Below, in pieces: positions 20,013-30,547 of a stretch of DNA of 64,000 nucleotides; within the stretch, counting starts at the first letter, position 1; the number at the start of each line of letters is the position of its first letter. The stretch is from the NCBI GenBank assembly GCA_963995525.1, contig OZ023206.1, positions 4,476,295-4,540,294 on the forward strand. Direction: 5' to 3'. This stretch comes from Escarpia spicata (Eukaryota > Annelida > Polychaeta > Sabellida > Siboglinidae). A model generated the notes under the pieces. It was not told where the DNA came from. It was given only the letters and a program-made list of their open reading frames with translations, and searched no databases. The translations under genes were made by a program, and so were the position numbers.

Positions 20013-20597
20013 TACCCGCTAGATGGCGCCATCATGTGACGTAGTACTCCAATTATCCTCTAGGGGGCGCTACGACGGATGTGATGTCATACCGGAAGTC
20101 ACTTGACTGTCATGGCGGCCTCTACTAGGGACGCTACGCCGGAAGTAACGTAGTACCGGAAGTTATTTGAATGACATGGCGACCTGTCATGGCGGCCTCT
20201 ACGCTCCCGCTATTCCCAACGAGTATGTGTGTCAACGAATAGAGAACTATCATGGCTGGTAGATGGCAATACTCTGACTAATTACATTGGTGTCCGTTGA
20301 GTGGCGTTGGGACCCATGATGGTCACCTCTTTGAATGAAGTCCTGTCAGGTAGTTGGCCTTCGCCATCGTATGGTGTAGTACTCCGATTATCCACTAGGA
20401 GACGCTATGCCAGATGTGATGTCATACCGGAAGTTACTTGAATGTCGTGACGACCTGTCTTGGCGGCCTCTACGGTTTCACCATTTCCGGAATTGTGTCG
20501 ACGAATAGAGATATGTCATGGTCGGTAGATGGCGATACTCTGACTAATTACATTGGTGTCCGTTGAGTGGCGTCGAATGTCGCCTCTCTCATGGACG
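20013..20597. repeat. ~330-bp imperfect duplication inside the element
   Basis: The phrase GTAGTACTCCAATTATCC, followed by TGTGATGTCATACCGGAAGT and TGGCGGCCTCTAC, occurs from 20041 and again from 20374. GATACTCTGACTAATTACAT occurs at about 20268 and 20532. CGCTAGATGGCGCC and CCTCTAGGGGGCGCTA inside it resemble the CTCF-like sites of the terminal repeats. No coding sequence is recognised. Confidence 0.7.
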
Positions 20598-21050
20598 TGC
20601 TTGTAGTTCCTGATCTATCCGTCAAGGGGCTCTATTGCACGCAAGCGTGCAAGAGACACGAATTTGGGCAGTACTCCTACATTTAGTTTACAACTTGTCC
20701 GTCATGTGGCACCACTTTGTACATTTAGTTCATGAAACATCCGACAGTGGCGCTACTGGTCAAACCAAAGACGCACGAATTTGGGCAGTACTCGAACATT
20801 TTGTTTACAACTTGTACGTCAGGTGGCACCACTTATACAGTTAGTTCACGGAAAATCCGATAGGGTGCTATACTGGTCAAAGCATTTTAGTTCGAAAAAA
20901 GTGCACCAGGGTGCTGTTTTAATTCGTGATCTATCCGCTAGGTGGCGCCACTTGCGTCACTTGCCCCTATATCCTTGACCTACATCCGGGTACTTTTCTG
21001 CTTCCACAGCGACGTGACACCATCCCCGGTAAGGGACATCTATTACTACT
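20598..21050 (-). repeat. Right terminal inverted repeat
   Basis: Reverse complement of the left repeat; the arms are similar but clearly diverged, with many small indels. The outer end reads TATTACTACT followed by the CACGAT target duplication. Confidence 0.93.
20610..20950 (+). promoter_or_regulatory. Array of CTCF-like motifs in the right inverted repeat
   Basis: Mirror of the left array. CCGTCATGTGGCAC lies near 20698, and CGTCAGGTGGCACC near 20817. CCGCTAGGTGGCGC at about 20936 matches 13 of 14 core positions. The motifs in the two arms face outward in opposite directions. Further similar sites inside the element are CCGCTAGATGGCGC near 20017 and CCTCTAGGGGGCGCTA near 20058. Confidence 0.4.
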
Positions 21051-21056
21051 CACGAT

Positions 21057-22576
21057 GAAAGAAAACAATGTTGTTGAGTGTCTTGATAAACATTCACCAT
21101 ACCAGTCGCAATCTCTGAAGGGACTACGGTTCCATTTGAATCGGCGTGTTATAATGTTGTCGTTGATTCGTACAGTTTTGCATGATGGAGGGTGGCTCCG
21201 ACAAACCCTGGTGATCAACGTCCATAAGATTTGCTGCGTATATGTCCAGCAGAAAGCCACATTTGGCTTTCAGTTTCTATTCGGCCGATAAACGTTCGCC
21301 TCGTGCTAGTTATCTGGACATTCATTTGGTCGGCATACCCTTCTTCTAACGTGGACGCCCCAGCCAATGCACCATTCCTTGACTTTCTCCGCAAAGTTTT
21401 GGCGTCACACGATATGATGCTGTCGAGCAACTTCCCGCACCGCCCTAGCTGTAGGTGATTCATTGCAAGATCCCAAGATAGCTTCCCAAGCAGCCATACA
21501 ATGTCATCAAAACATTTGTTATTAGATATTACAATCTTCACTCTGGCACACCAGGGCCCCCGTTTGGTTTCGAACTACCGTTTAACTATATGGTGGAATC
21601 CGTCAGCCTTATTATGGGCCCCGTCTGCCATCTTATCTCTAATCGTAGAGTTGAACTTGTGAAAAACGGATACCATTTCATTTTTCAAGAATGTCACAAA
21701 TGGTTCCTGATGTAGACTGGATACTACGCACATTCAAATGGTTCCTGATGTAGACTGGATACTACGCACATTCAAATGGTTCCTGATGTAGACTGGACAC
21801 TACGCACATTCAAATGGTTCCTGATGGTAGACTGGACACTACGCACATTCAGATGGTTCCTGATGGTAGACTGGACACTACGCAAACTCAAACTGTGATT
21901 GCCACAACTGAAGAGCAGAATCGCGTGTGTCATACGATGTTATCCCGCATAATATATAAACTCTGTGTGTTATCCGTGCATCGAAGAAATTACATAATTT
22001 GTTGAAAAATTCTGGGAATTTGTTATGAGTCTACTTACTCAAATTTTGCTTGTGTGTGTACTAGAAACGTATATCATAACTGATACAGGTAAACCGATGA
22101 TATACCAAGTTTGTTACATTTTTGGCATGGTAATTAATAAACACAAAACACTAACATGCTAATGTGGTAGTGGTGGTGGTTGTAAATAAGTTGATGACGT
22201 TCTGAAGCAACTGCTGCGTACCTCCTCTGGTGATTCATTCGCATCCTCTGCAGGACAGTCTCTCATGTAGCACTATAGTGCCACCGATGCCACCGTTAGT
22301 AGCTTTGACAGTCTCCACTGCAGCATTCCCACCAGATACGGACTCTCGATCGTTTGACTGCGTTGTGCACCATCTGCCTTAGTTTCGCCAATTGCAGACT
22401 GAGAGGTGGACGTGCGAAAAAAGACATACGTACTGTTTCAACTGTCGCAAAAATATCGCAATTGGTTCACGACAGTCAGAACGAAACCCACCCAGGTTAA
22501 AGCTGTGATTGCCATCATAGTTAATGATAATTCAACATAAACACACAGACACACGCACGCGAATGACACTACACGC
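21057..22576. other. Unannotated DNA with a shared short dispersed repeat
   Basis: No gene recognised. 21247-21275 (CAGCAGAAAGCCACATTTGG) and 22753-22785 (CAACAGAAAGCCCAATTTGG) are related, each followed some distance on by C-T-A-G-T-T, suggesting a dispersed noncoding repeat of unknown family. Confidence 0.4.
21698..21886. repeat. 38-bp tandem repeat, ~5 copies
   Basis: AAATGGTTCCTGATGTAGAC then TGGATACTACGCACATTC, repeated with a 38-bp period. The last two copies have one extra base (GATGGTAGAC), and the final copy starts AGATGG. Confidence 0.95.
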
Positions 22577-22733
22577 ATGTACGCACGCACACCACGCACA
22601 CCACGCACACCACGCACACCACTCACACCACGCACACCACGCACACCACTCACACCACGCACACCACGCACACCACGCACACCACGCACACCACGCACAC
22701 CACGCACACCACGCACACCACGCACACGCGCAC
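22577..22733. repeat. 9-bp minisatellite (CACCACGCA)n
   Basis: About 16 copies of a 9-bp unit with CACTCACAC variants. All six frames are open, giving T-P-R, H-H-A or C-A-W tripeptide repeats. These are artefacts. Confidence 0.95.
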
Positions 22734-22867
22734 ACAAAATATGTGTCACAATCCAACAGAAAGCCCAATTTGGCGTTCAGTTCCTTAAAAGCGAGTGAAC
22801 CTCTAACCCTTCCGGGCTAAGGGGAGCCGGGATTTGCCGTTAGGCTGAGATACCTTCGTTTCGCGCT

Positions 22868-22893
22868 AGTTCTCCATGTTATGTCGATAACAT
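22868..22893. repeat. Short palindrome
   Basis: CCATGTTAT, GTCG, ATAACATGG: a perfect 9-bp stem with a 4-nt loop. It may be a transposon end or chance; no second copy was noticed. Confidence 0.6.
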
Positions 22894-23194
22894 GGAAATA
22901 TCACAAACAACACCAGACTATCGTAACGTTGAACAGGCTGGAATACAGCATCATGGCGCAGCCAAGTTTCACCCCCAGAACGAGGCTGACGTCAGCTGAT
23001 CAAGTACATTAAAGGTACACTATTAAAGTTACAGAAATCAACACATTCCCCCTCTCTGTAAAGATTATTGTTCCGAAATCTACCAATAGAGAGACGCACA
23101 CAAACCGTTCAAATTACCAATGTAGCCACTGACGTTTGAAATAACATGCTAATTTAACAGCTGACTAATGTCGCAACAAACATTCACTAGTTCG
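22894..23194. other. Unannotated spacer
   Basis: About 300 bp with nothing recognisable between the palindrome and the integrase fragment. Confidence 0.5.
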
Positions 23195-23650
23195 TCAGGT
23201 AGTCTTGAGTTTCCAGATAGGTCGTTTCGTCCTGATCCAGTCTCCAGGTTTCATCATCGTATTTCGCGAACGACGTCGTTTGTCGGTGTGCACTTTGATT
23301 CGTTCCTGCTTCCTTGCGATCGATTCAGCTAACGCTGGAATGTTCGGTAGAGATGCCTGGGGTGGTTTCAGGTTTTCCAGAAGAAACCGTGGTTTACGAC
23401 CTTGAATCAACTCAGCTGGAGTACGCTGTGTCAATATATGTGGTGTCGATCGGTACATTTGCAGGACTGTCCGTACTGCATCTGCAGAAATGTTTCAAAC
23501 GCGTATGAGACGAACTGTGGTCCGTTGTCGCTTTGGAGAAATTCCAGGTTTCCCGAACGAACGATCAGGTTCTCCAGGATCTGGATGATGGCGGAAGACG
23601 TCACTGTACTGGTTGCGGCTATTTCAGCCAATTTAGTAGTTGGCTCAAAA
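23195..23650 (-). pseudogene. Gypsy integrase fragment
   Basis: On the minus strand, SDNGPQFVSYAFETFLQ (second catalytic Asp and surroundings) is followed after a gap and frame change by YRSTPH, TPAELIQGRKPRFLLENL and, near the end, K-P-G-D-W-I-R-T-K-R-P. The block containing the catalytic Glu is missing, so there is an internal deletion of roughly 40 residues. It is a different Gypsy lineage from the element at 9.9-15.8 kb, judging by the RKPRFLLENL segment. No LTRs are seen nearby. Confidence 0.85.
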
Positions 23651-24083
23651 TATTACCAGTGTGTTTTTCTTTGCGAGAAGTCAGTAATATAGAATGGAAA
23701 GTTTATGAAGGATGTCGCAATCGACAAACATGACCGAAAGGAAGTTCATCCCCTTCTGCCCCAGTACTGAGCGCATCTAAAGTTGTTATCCGTTTCATTT
23801 GCGTAAAACGTTTGTTCTTCAATATGCATGCAGCTACCTACACACCACGAGATAGAGAACGAGCCGTAGCGCAAGTTCACGAGTTGGTAATGTGGAAGCT
23901 AAATCCAGTTTGGCAAGCAGGAGAAATCCTCCAGTGCCGTCTGTCCAACATTGGAGTCTGGAACATAGTACTTGCCTCGATAACTTGCCTGGATCATAGT
24001 ATTTCTGGTTTTGCGAACGTAGCCTTTTTTGTATTTGTGTGCTTTTATTGTGTGGTAAAATGGCCCCAGGAGTAATAACTAGC
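23651..24083. other. Unannotated spacer
   Basis: No gene, RNA or repeat recognised between the integrase fragment and the microsatellite. Confidence 0.5.
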
Positions 24084-24108
24084 TAACCAATACATAATAT
24101 ATTTATAT

Positions 24109-24231
<123 letters not shown>

Positions 24232-24400
24232 TAAATCCTCGGAAAACAAGTTCAGAGGCGCATCAATACAAAAGGTTAGTCAATATAAGAATCGATAAGC
24301 AATATTAAAATCGTCAACAGTTGGATTGATACGCCAGGGAGCTAAGGTGGATACGCAAGATTATAAAGTTAAGTTATTAAATTACGGCGAAATTGTATAA
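24232..24400 (-). mobile_element. 3' tail fragment of a CR1/L2-like LINE
   Basis: Homologous to 37862-37998, the 3' end of a LINE with recognisable RT. Shared phrases include CTAAATCCT(T/C)GGAAA, CAGAGGCGCATCAA and GGTGGATA(C/A)GCAAG. Same strand. Only noncoding tail is present. Confidence 0.7.
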
Positions 24401-24428
24401 TATTATATATATATATATGTAACCGGCA

Positions 24429-24882
24429 GGGTTACTGACGAATTAGTTAATTATTTACTTCCATTATTCCAAAACTCCAAGTACTCTTTTTGTTCTCATT
24501 ACTTTTAATGTGTTAAGTCTGTAGACCCCATTACACCAGTGTAACATATATGGCCTGGAAAAGCCTATAAGTCAGCTTCCCCAGCGGTGTCAGTTTCCCC
24601 AGCGGTCACCAAGTGAGGGTCATACCCCGGTCACTATGCCAGGGTTATGTAAGAGATGCCATCACAGAGTTTAAGAGAGAAGCTGGACAGACGTGGCGCT
24701 CCAGTGTTTTCTCACGAGGTTTCGTGTTTTAACAGAAAGAAAAGCACAAATGAAGATGTAAGACAGTGCATGTTGTGATTGCACTGAGCAGTGCTCAGGC
24801 GCTGTGTTAGACTGCAATTCCCAGTTGGGGTTTTAGTTTTTTTATTTAGTAATTTAGATTTATGACACAATAAATGATAGTC
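24429..24882 (+). repeat. 5' LTR, truncated at its 3' end
   Basis: Matches 25959 onward: GGGTTACTGACGAATTA, CCATTATTCCA, GTCTGTAGACCCC, CACGAGGTTTCGTGTTTTAA, ending CACAATAAATGATAGTC. AATAAA near 24869 may be its polyadenylation signal. The exact first base is uncertain because the usual TG start is not clear. Confidence 0.88.
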
Positions 24883-25765
24883 ATGAAATGCGCAGGTTGG
24901 AGATTGACGAACCCAGAACGCCAGAGATGTACCAAAGACTGCGTTCAGGGTTGGAACTAGTGGACTGTATGAGTTCACAAGGATGCCAATGGGACTTTGC
25001 AATGCCCCAGCTACTTTCTCACGCTTGATGAATCATGTGTTAGGAAATGAGAACTTCCATTCCCTTCTCATTTACTTGGATGATGTCCTAGTATTTGGGA
25101 AATCGGTGGATGAGATGATACAGAGGCAGGACACCGTATTCTTGGACACAAGATCAAGCCGCAGAAATGTAGCCTGTTCAGACGGGATGTTAAATGTCTT
25201 GGGCGTTTTGTGTCAGCAGAAAGAGTGGCAACAGACCCGGAGAAAATCAAGGCTGTACAAGAATGGGAAGAACCAATGAGTGAGAGCGAGCTACGTTCCT
25301 TCCTTGGATTGGGTGGATATTATCGAAGGTATGTACCTTCCTTTGCCCAGATAGCAAAGCCTCTTCACCAGTGTGTTGGCAAAGCCACGAATACAAAGCA
25401 AGGTTCGAAGAGAAAGATGTCCCAAGACGGCCAACTCTTCCATAAAAAATGGACCAGAGACTGCAGTTTGGCCTTTCAGAGGTTAAAGGAGCAGCTAACA
25501 AGTGCTCCAGTGCTAGTCTACCCAAACTTCACGAAGCCGTTCATCGTGGAGATCGATGCTAGCTTCCAAGGACTGGGCGCAGTACTTTCCCAAGAACACG
25601 GGGTTATTGCTTATGCAAGTCGCGGTTTGAGGCCAGCGGAGAGGAACGACGCCAACTACAGTTCCATGAAGTTAGAACTCATTGCTCTGAAGTGGGCCAT
25701 CACGGATAAGTTCCGTCCTTATCTCATCGGGTCGCACTTCACGATTTACATGGAGTTACATTAGC
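24883..25765 (+). pseudogene. pol: Partial RT and RNase H of a Gypsy element
   Basis: Begins in the Q-V-E-I-D-E region of RT, then G-L-Y-E-F-T-R-M-P-M-G-L-C-N-A-P-A-T-F and the catalytic YLDDVLVFG (YLDD at 25073-25084). A frameshift follows near 25130. From 25210 a clean frame gives the RT thumb (WEEPMSESELRSFLGLGGYY), then an RNase H domain starting FIVEIDASFQGLGAVLSQE and ending F-R-P-Y-L-I-G-S-H-F-T. It stops at 25762-25764 within RNase H. The RNase H catalytic Asp in EIDAS is kept. A different Gypsy lineage from the 9.9-kb element. Confidence 0.9.
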
Positions 25766-25958
25766 AGCACCACCATCATTTGGAGAGCTGAGTAAAGCCA
25801 TGTCGACCTTAGGTTCCATGCTTCAAACAGCTTTTTGGTTGCAGTCACAGGCAACCACAACCACTTGCCATAAGAATATGAGTTTTGTAGATCATTATTC
25901 CAAGTGTAATCTTTTGGTTCTGATTGTTCAGTTGCTCGTTGCAACTATTTAATCAGGG
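25766..25958 (+). other. Noncoding remnant before the 3' LTR
   Basis: About 190 bp with no recognisable pol sequence, ending in CAGGGGG, a short purine run that may be the polypurine tract. Confidence 0.5.
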
Positions 25959-26598
<640 letters not shown>

Positions 26599-26611
26599 AC
26601 ACATATATATA

Positions 26612-27065
26612 TAATCATCATCATCATCGGTCGGCGGGGGCCGGAACATAGATGAGCCGTTTCCATATGGGTAGATCGTTCATCAGGGATGGAAGGTCTG
26701 TTTCTTCAATATCAAGGTTTTCGCAGACCAGCTTGGTGTATAACACACATGTTTTCTTCTGTTTTTCTTTCCACGTGCGGGTATCCACAGGATGAATGTT
26801 GAAACTGGTTCATCGGTATTACGATAGCAATGGCCAGCTGGTTGTAGGCGCCTCGATCCTGCGAATCCTGAGTGTGAGTTTGTCTACATGTCCATATTGT
26901 ATAGTTCTTCATTTGTAAACCTATTGCTCCAGTGGATATTTAGGCACCTTCTTAACATTCTTTTTTAATTCTTTTGTGAGGGTCCAGGTATCTGCTCCGT
27001 ACAACAACATACTTTCAACGGTGGCACTGAAGATTGACAATTTAAGGGCACTTCTTATGTTTGCC
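26612..27065 (-). mobile_element. 3' end of an RTE-like non-LTR retrotransposon
   Basis: On the minus strand, from about 27060: an [13 protein letters not shown] segment, then M-L-L-Y-G-A-D-T-W-T-L-T, the conserved stretch after the RT of many non-LTR elements. Farther on, L-P-S-L-M-N-D-L-P-I-W-K-R-L-I resembles the usual C-terminus. The copy ends in ATGATGATGATG (plus-strand CATCATCATCATC near 26613), a tail also seen at 32709. Several frame breaks; 5' truncated at the adjoining (CT)n. Confidence 0.75.
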
Positions 27066-27092
27066 TTCTATACATGGTCTATTTTTTTACAT

Positions 27093-27467
<375 letters not shown>

Positions 27468-27479
27468 ATATATAATAAT

Positions 27480-27905
27480 AAAGAATCAGTGGCATGGGTA
27501 AAACGACCCCCTACACCGCTTTACCTCACCGTTTTACCTCATCGTGACGTAATACTGAATGACCATGCAGCTTGGACGAAATTAGGCATATTCACTGTAA
27601 CTTTCAATTAGTTCATGCTGTCCGCCTGGTAATACTAATGAATTGTATTCAAAAATACAAATTATATTTGATTTATACATTTCATTTTGGCTTACGGAGT
27701 TGCGAGAACAAATTCGGTCCGAACTGATTGAGAATGTTCACAATGTAGACGCCACCGTGTCTGATGACTGCATTTGAGCCTGAGGCTGGACGTGTAACGT
27801 TGTTAAACTCATCGCCGGTGAAACATTGTGGACTCATTCCGTTCCGACATGGACTGACATAACAACAGATTGAATACATACCAACATATTGAATAATAGA
27901 TTGAA
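27480..27905. other. Unannotated; one possible exon-like fragment
   Basis: Nothing firm. On the minus strand at about 27690-27755, ATCAG precedes a short frame reading GGVYIVNILNQFGPN and then GTAAGC. This has a splice-acceptor and donor look, and the GGVY segment faintly recalls SLC6 transporters. I consider it too weak to call. Confidence 0.2.
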
Positions 27906-28243
27906 TAACAATAGACCCGTGTCTAACCTACCCTACTTATCCAAGACAATAGAACACGTCATTGCCGCGAGACTGTCGGCTCACATGTCAGGGCACAATC
28001 TCTGCGAGCCCTACCAGTGCGCGTACTAGCCCAACCAGAGCGTTAACACGGCCCTTGCATGCATGTGTACAGAATGACATTTTGCATGCAGTGGACAATC
28101 AGAATGTTGTCATCATGGTTCTTGATTTATCGGCTGCATTTGACATCGTCGACCACGAAGTGATGTTGCGCAAGCTCTCACAACATGCACTGGACTGGTT
28201 TAAGTTATACTTGAGCGACAGTGTTCAGTCAATCCATATTTAG
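27906..28243 (+). pseudogene. CR1/L2-type reverse transcriptase fragment
   Basis: Reads R-P-V-S-N-L-P-Y-L-S-K-T-I-E-H-V-I, then H-N-L-C-E-P-Y-Q-C-A-Y and, after a TAG near 28027 and frame changes, H-A-V-D-N-Q-N-V-V-I-M-V. The RT block-A signature LDLSAAFDIVDHEVMLRKL lies at about 28120-28175, then A-L-D-W-F-K-L-Y-L-S-D. It stops before the catalytic YADD box. A short, dead fragment. Confidence 0.9.
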
Positions 28244-28689
28244 AAAGTGTCATTTGTCACACATGGAAGCGCTGCAAAATTGTTCCATGGTCCAGATGTT
28301 CATCTACTCAAATCATCCCACGAAAGGACAGTGTAAGTGTATCGTACCACGTGCTGATGCAACGTGTGAAGCAGGGCATGAATTATTATCTTAAGCAAAT
28401 ATTCGTATTCTTTGGTGCTTTTTACTCCTTTACAGTGTAAATTGCAACACAACTTAGTCAAGAACTTTGGCCAAGAACAGCTACTGTGTCACAACGACGT
28501 TTTGCTGCTGTCCGTGATATCATCTTAACACACACTAGAAGGAACATACCAGTATGTTAAGCATTAAGGGGATGTGACACGTAGGTGAGTAGGCTTGGAA
28601 AAGAAAAACTGGAAAACAGTCCAGAAAGATGCACGTAGTTCAATTGGATAACCTTATACGTGAAGTGTATCGTTCTGAAGCCAAATAGA
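28244..28689. other. Unannotated spacer
   Basis: No gene or repeat recognised. Confidence 0.5.
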
Positions 28690-29880
28690 ACAACTAGAGA
28701 ATCTCGTTCGCAGAGCTTATCTATGATGTAAAAAATAGGTGTAGTGTTAGTGTTTTGGTTTTGCAAGCAATATATTACCTTGTTTCTCAGACAGTCTAGT
28801 GTTGTTTTATTTGGAAATGAAGTGGGTTTGTTATGAGATAAAAACAATTGCTATGTGCCATGATAGTAAGTAACGACACTAAACCAAATGAAAATGTTAA
28901 CACAATCAGGGCATACACAATCAGGGCATACACAATCAGGGCATACACAATCAGGGCATACACAATCAGGGCATACACAATCAGGGCATACACAATCAGG
29001 GCATACACAATCAGGGCATACACAATCAGGGCATACACAATCAGGGCATATGTTGTGCTTCTCTTTCAAGTACGTTTGTAACATTGACATTCATATTAAC
29101 TACACATTCGTAATGAAATCAAATTAGCTATGTTGTTCTGCAAATAGTAGATACATATATAGTCGATTGTGTTTGAAGATGGTGGTTATGAAAAATAAGG
29201 GGTAGGGTTAGTGTTAATTTCGGTTTTGTATGCAAAATATTACATTGTTTGTCAGAAAATCTAGTTTTATTTTATTTGGAAATGAACCAGGATTGTCGGG
29301 AGATAAAACGTAATTGTCATGCACCAGATGGGTAAATGATGATTTGAACTAATGCCACCCAACCGAAACAAAAATAAATTGTTAATATATCTTAGCATAT
29401 GTTATGTTTTTCTTTCAACTTCGTCTACAATATTGACGTGTGCATTAACCACAAATACGTGTCTCACCAATCGAGACATTTTGATACAAAATTAGCCATG
29501 TAACCTTCTTATTAGTACATATATTGCGGATTATGTTCGTGAGCGGCGGATATGAAAATAAAGGGGTATGGTTATTATTTGGTTTGTGTATGCAATATGT
29601 TACATCGTTTGTCAGAAAATCTGGTGTTATTTTATTTGGAAATGAATTGGGAAGTTTTTTTATTTAAAAACAGTTGTCATGTGCCACGTACGAAAGTGAT
29701 TGTTTTGAACTATTTTACACGGTCGGTCACGAAACCTATCTAAAATTTCAATAATAATTTGGTATATTTTTTATTTTTTGTATTGATTAAAAATTTGATG
29801 CACATTCGTGCCTCGTTTATCCACACATGTTAACACAAAATGTTATCGTGTAGCCCTACAATTAGTAGATATATAGTAGT
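28690..29880. repeat. Three diverged ~360-bp tandem repeats
   Basis: Shared landmarks in order: GGTTTTG...GCAATATATTAC, then TTGTTTCTCAGACAGTCTAG, then TTTATTTGGAAATGAA, then TTGCTATGTGCCA. They start near 28715, 29180 and 29545. Copies two and three are about 363 bp apart. Copy one is longer because a 15-bp minisatellite has expanded inside it. Function and family unknown. Confidence 0.75.
28903..29051. repeat. 15-bp minisatellite, 10 copies
   Basis: GGGCATACACAATCA repeated ten times without change, inside the first ~360-bp unit. The equivalent place in the second unit has no such array, so the expansion is local and recent. Confidence 0.97.
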
Positions 29881-30032
29881 AGTAAAAAATCACAATAGAA
29901 AGTGTCATCCGGGCTTTTTGTGACTGGTAGAGGTAACAGATAAATCCTGGCACGGGTGACAGCTTGTAACATTTAGGTACCCGTAACGTGATTTCTAGAA
30001 CCCTTTTGAGATTTTTTGCCTAGACTAGTAAA
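29881..30032. other. Unannotated spacer
   Basis: About 150 bp with nothing recognisable. Confidence 0.5.
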
Positions 30033-30174
30033 CTTGACGTTGGCATTATATTGCTCCACCGAATGCCTCCGAAACAAATACAACGACTGCTGAGAGTGCA
30101 GAACTTATGTCACATCACACCGACTCTGATCAAGCTGCAATGGCTACCAATAGCAGTGCGAGTATATATATGGG
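30033..30174 (+). pseudogene. CR1/L2 C-terminal fragment
   Basis: Reads L-H-R-M-P-P-K-Q-I-Q-R-L-L-R-V-Q-N, then CHITPTLIKLQWLPIAVRVY, matching the conserved stretch after RT in CR1/L2 elements (R-V-Q-N-A-A ... H-W-L-P-I). Part of the usual spacer is missing. It abuts the next LINE at about 30165-30175. Confidence 0.8.
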
Positions 30175-30247
30175 AACAAACAAGATCGAATTCCAACTCG
30201 AACTGCGAAACTGAGTCGATACACTACAAGAACTAGATGACATCGAC

Positions 30248-30547
30248 ATGAGCGAAAACATGATCCAACTAAGTGCGACCATGAGCGAAAATATGATCCA
30301 ACTAAGTGCGACCATGAGCGAAGACATGGTCCAACTAAGTGCGACCATGAGCGAAAATATGATCCAACTAAGTGCGACCATGAGCGAAAATATGATCCAA
30401 CTAAGTGCGACAATGAGCGAAAATATAATCCAACTAAGTGCGACCATAAGCGAAGACATGGTCCAACTAAGTGCGACCATGAGCGAAAACATGATCCAAC
30501 TAAGTGCGCCAATGAGTGAAAACATAATCCAACTAAGTGCGACAAGT
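30248..30547 (+). repeat. 33-bp minisatellite in LINE coding sequence, 9 copies
   Basis: Unit of 33 bp = 11 codons (M-S-E-N-M-I-Q-L-S-A-T with D, V and I variants). It keeps the LINE frame open through 30745, where the authentic downstream LINE sequence follows. In relatives this segment should be present once. Confidence 0.95.

Larger units (their letters stand above)
16048..21050. mobile_element. 5.0-kb element with long terminal inverted repeats, unassigned (Polinton/Maverick-like boundaries)
   Basis: The ends are inverted copies starting ARTAGTAATAGATGTCCC (left base A, right base G at position 2). A perfect 6-bp duplication CACGAT lies outside them at 16042-16047 and 21051-21056. Terminal repeats of about 540 and 450 bp, a 6-bp duplication and an AG-type end recall Polinton/Maverick elements. 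However, I see no DNA polymerase B, integrase, ATPase or capsid gene, and 5 kb is far below their usual 15-20 kb. It carries two small genes with matching promoters, a broken zinc-finger gene, and several internal repeats. It may be a non-autonomous derivative or an unrelated family (Dada elements also make 6-7-bp duplications). That it is one inserted unit is well supported; its class is inference. Confidence 0.85.

Noticed and set aside
16048..21050. Autonomous Polinton/Maverick
   Set aside because: None of the hallmark genes (PolB, integrase, ATPase, protease, capsid) can be found in any frame; only the boundaries resemble that group.
22438..22820. Arg/Val/Gly or Cys/Ala/Trp repeat proteins
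   Set aside because: Artefacts of the 9-bp (CACCACGCA)n repeat.
27682..27879. SLC6 transporter exon
   Set aside because: Only a short GGVY-type stretch resembles the family; the rest of the frame does not, and splice signals are weak.
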